Positions 44,654 through 45,027 of a stretch of 45,027 nucleotides of DNA are shown here, in pieces. Source of the DNA: DASWJQ01 sp964517315 (GTDB taxonomy: Bacteria > Chloroflexota > Anaerolineae > Anaerolineales > E44-bin32). Position numbers and translations under genes: made by a program. The first letter of the stretch is position 1. Each line of letters begins with the position of its first letter. The stretch spans positions 1 to 45,027 of the forward strand of contig CAZFCJ010000017.1 in the NCBI GenBank assembly GCA_964517315.1, written 5' to 3'. Under the pieces are notes generated by a model that was not told the DNA's origin, ran no database searches, and saw only the letters and a list, made by a program, of their open reading frames with translations.

Positions 44654-44785
44654 AAACGACATTCATACGCCAGCGTTGATCCCCCGGACCTTGCCGAAGG
44701 GCACAACTGCAAAACTCCACTCACACAAACGCACCCAACGCCCTGAGCCTGTCCTGAGCTCGTCGAAGGGCCTGTCGAAGGGCGC

Positions 44786-44872
44786 AGGTGCAACCGATCC
44801 CTCGCAGCTCCACGCCCGCGCATCCTTCGAAAAGCTCAGGATGGCTAATCGCTTGTCGTGGGTAGCACCTGC
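44786..44872. repeat. Direct repeat, copy 2 (about 87 bases)
   Basis: Second copy of the segment at 44566-44653, 220 bases further on. Its palindrome word has AAAAG where copy 1 has ACAAG. Between the copies, 44740-44785 holds two more CTGAGC and GTCGAAGGG words. Confidence 0.8.
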
Positions 44873-44942
44873 CTTCAACGATCCCACGCCCGATATGCGC
44901 TTGCGCCCTGGTAATCGATATGGTAGCCTAGTCAACACATAT

Positions 44943-44957
44943 ATGAACACTGTTCAT
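44943..44957. promoter_or_regulatory. Palindrome over the IclR start codon
   Basis: ATGAAC and GTTCAT are exact reverse complements separated by ACT. The position over the start codon fits an autorepression site, though it could be chance given the short arms. Confidence 0.35.
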
Positions 44958-45027
44958 GATGCTGAACACACCCCTGAACGTGATTATGCCGTCCCGTCGG
45001 TCCACCGGGCCCTGCGGCTGCTCGAAA
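44943..45027 (+). CDS. IclR-family regulator, 5' end only
   Basis: The first 28 codons of a gene run off the right edge. From the ATG at 44943 the reading ends in YAVPSVHRALRLLE, which matches the start of IclR-family winged-helix domains (S.xRAL.lLe). The rest is outside the window. No strong ribosome site precedes the ATG. An imperfect palindrome, ATGAACACTGTTCAT, covers the start codon, suggesting autoregulation. The match is short but distinctive. Confidence 0.65.
   Translation, partial: MNTVHDAEHTPERDYAVPSVHRALRLLE

Larger units (their letters stand above)
44513..44942. other. Repeat-rich intergenic region
   Basis: No gene is supported. The region holds a duplicated ~88-base segment (44566-44653 and 44786-44872) and several CTGAGC/TCGAAGG palindromic words, described separately. 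Confidence 0.6.

Noticed and set aside
1..45027. tRNA, rRNA and transposase genes
   Set aside because: I looked for T-loop and acceptor patterns and for transposase motifs such as DDE and found none I could support.

Overview
The window is a draft scaffold with four runs of exactly 100 N (8038-8137, 31111-31210, 36167-36266, 41585-41684). By hand count it is roughly 60% GC. The gene set suggests a member of the Chloroflexota, most like Anaerolineae. Supporting features are very large winged-helix/BTAD-ATPase-TPR regulators, a Ser/Thr kinase fused to an ATPase-TPR module, an FHA-ABCG transporter, lipoproteins with Thr/Pro stalks and an NBR1-like Ig domain, and a truncated-type histidine-kinase-like membrane protein. 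The taxonomic call is an inference from gene content; there is no rRNA or tRNA in the window to test it.

Layout. 1-866: relic sequence, including a 5'-truncated HPP-family membrane protein. 868-5963: a trp operon (trpD-trpC-trpF-trpB-trpA, mostly with 4-base overlaps or close spacing) behind a T-box leader. The leader's acceptor-binding bulge fits tRNA-Trp, and a short reading frame between leader and trpD looks like a remnant of trpE. trpE and trpG are absent here. 6524-8037: a secreted propeller-like protein of lower GC, cut by a gap. 8138-11787: an ABCG-type transporter with four FHA domains and an acidic Pro/Glu-rich insert. 12193-12960: a DUF2917 gene with its own terminator and a decayed second copy.

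13045-28825: three giant ATPase-TPR (STAND-like) proteins, two with DNA-binding BTAD heads and one with a protein-kinase head. Between them lie a SnoaL-like/BphX-like gene pair, a VapC-type PIN toxin relic, a PIG-V-like mannosyltransferase and a lipoprotein hydrolase. 29461-34597: two secreted cell-surface proteins. The second is a long metallopeptidase-like protein whose zinc motif has Gln in place of the first His and whose frame is broken at a G6 run.

34893-45027: a mixed region with three alpha/beta hydrolases in the window as a whole (two here), a histidine-kinase-like membrane protein flanked by hairpin-forming repeats, two TetR regulators with clear palindromic operators, a TreT-like glycosyltransferase, a nitroreductase-like protein, and the first 28 codons of an IclR regulator at the right edge. 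The most promising non-coding signals are the T-box leader, a 119-base cloverleaf-like element at 38001-38119, the 80-base double-hairpin tandem repeat beside a gap, and the paired TetR operators.

I found no CRISPR array, intact insertion sequence, rRNA or tRNA. I did not find a clearly new multi-gene system. The closest candidates are the cluster of STAND-like ATPases with swapped effector heads and the structured element at 38001-38119.
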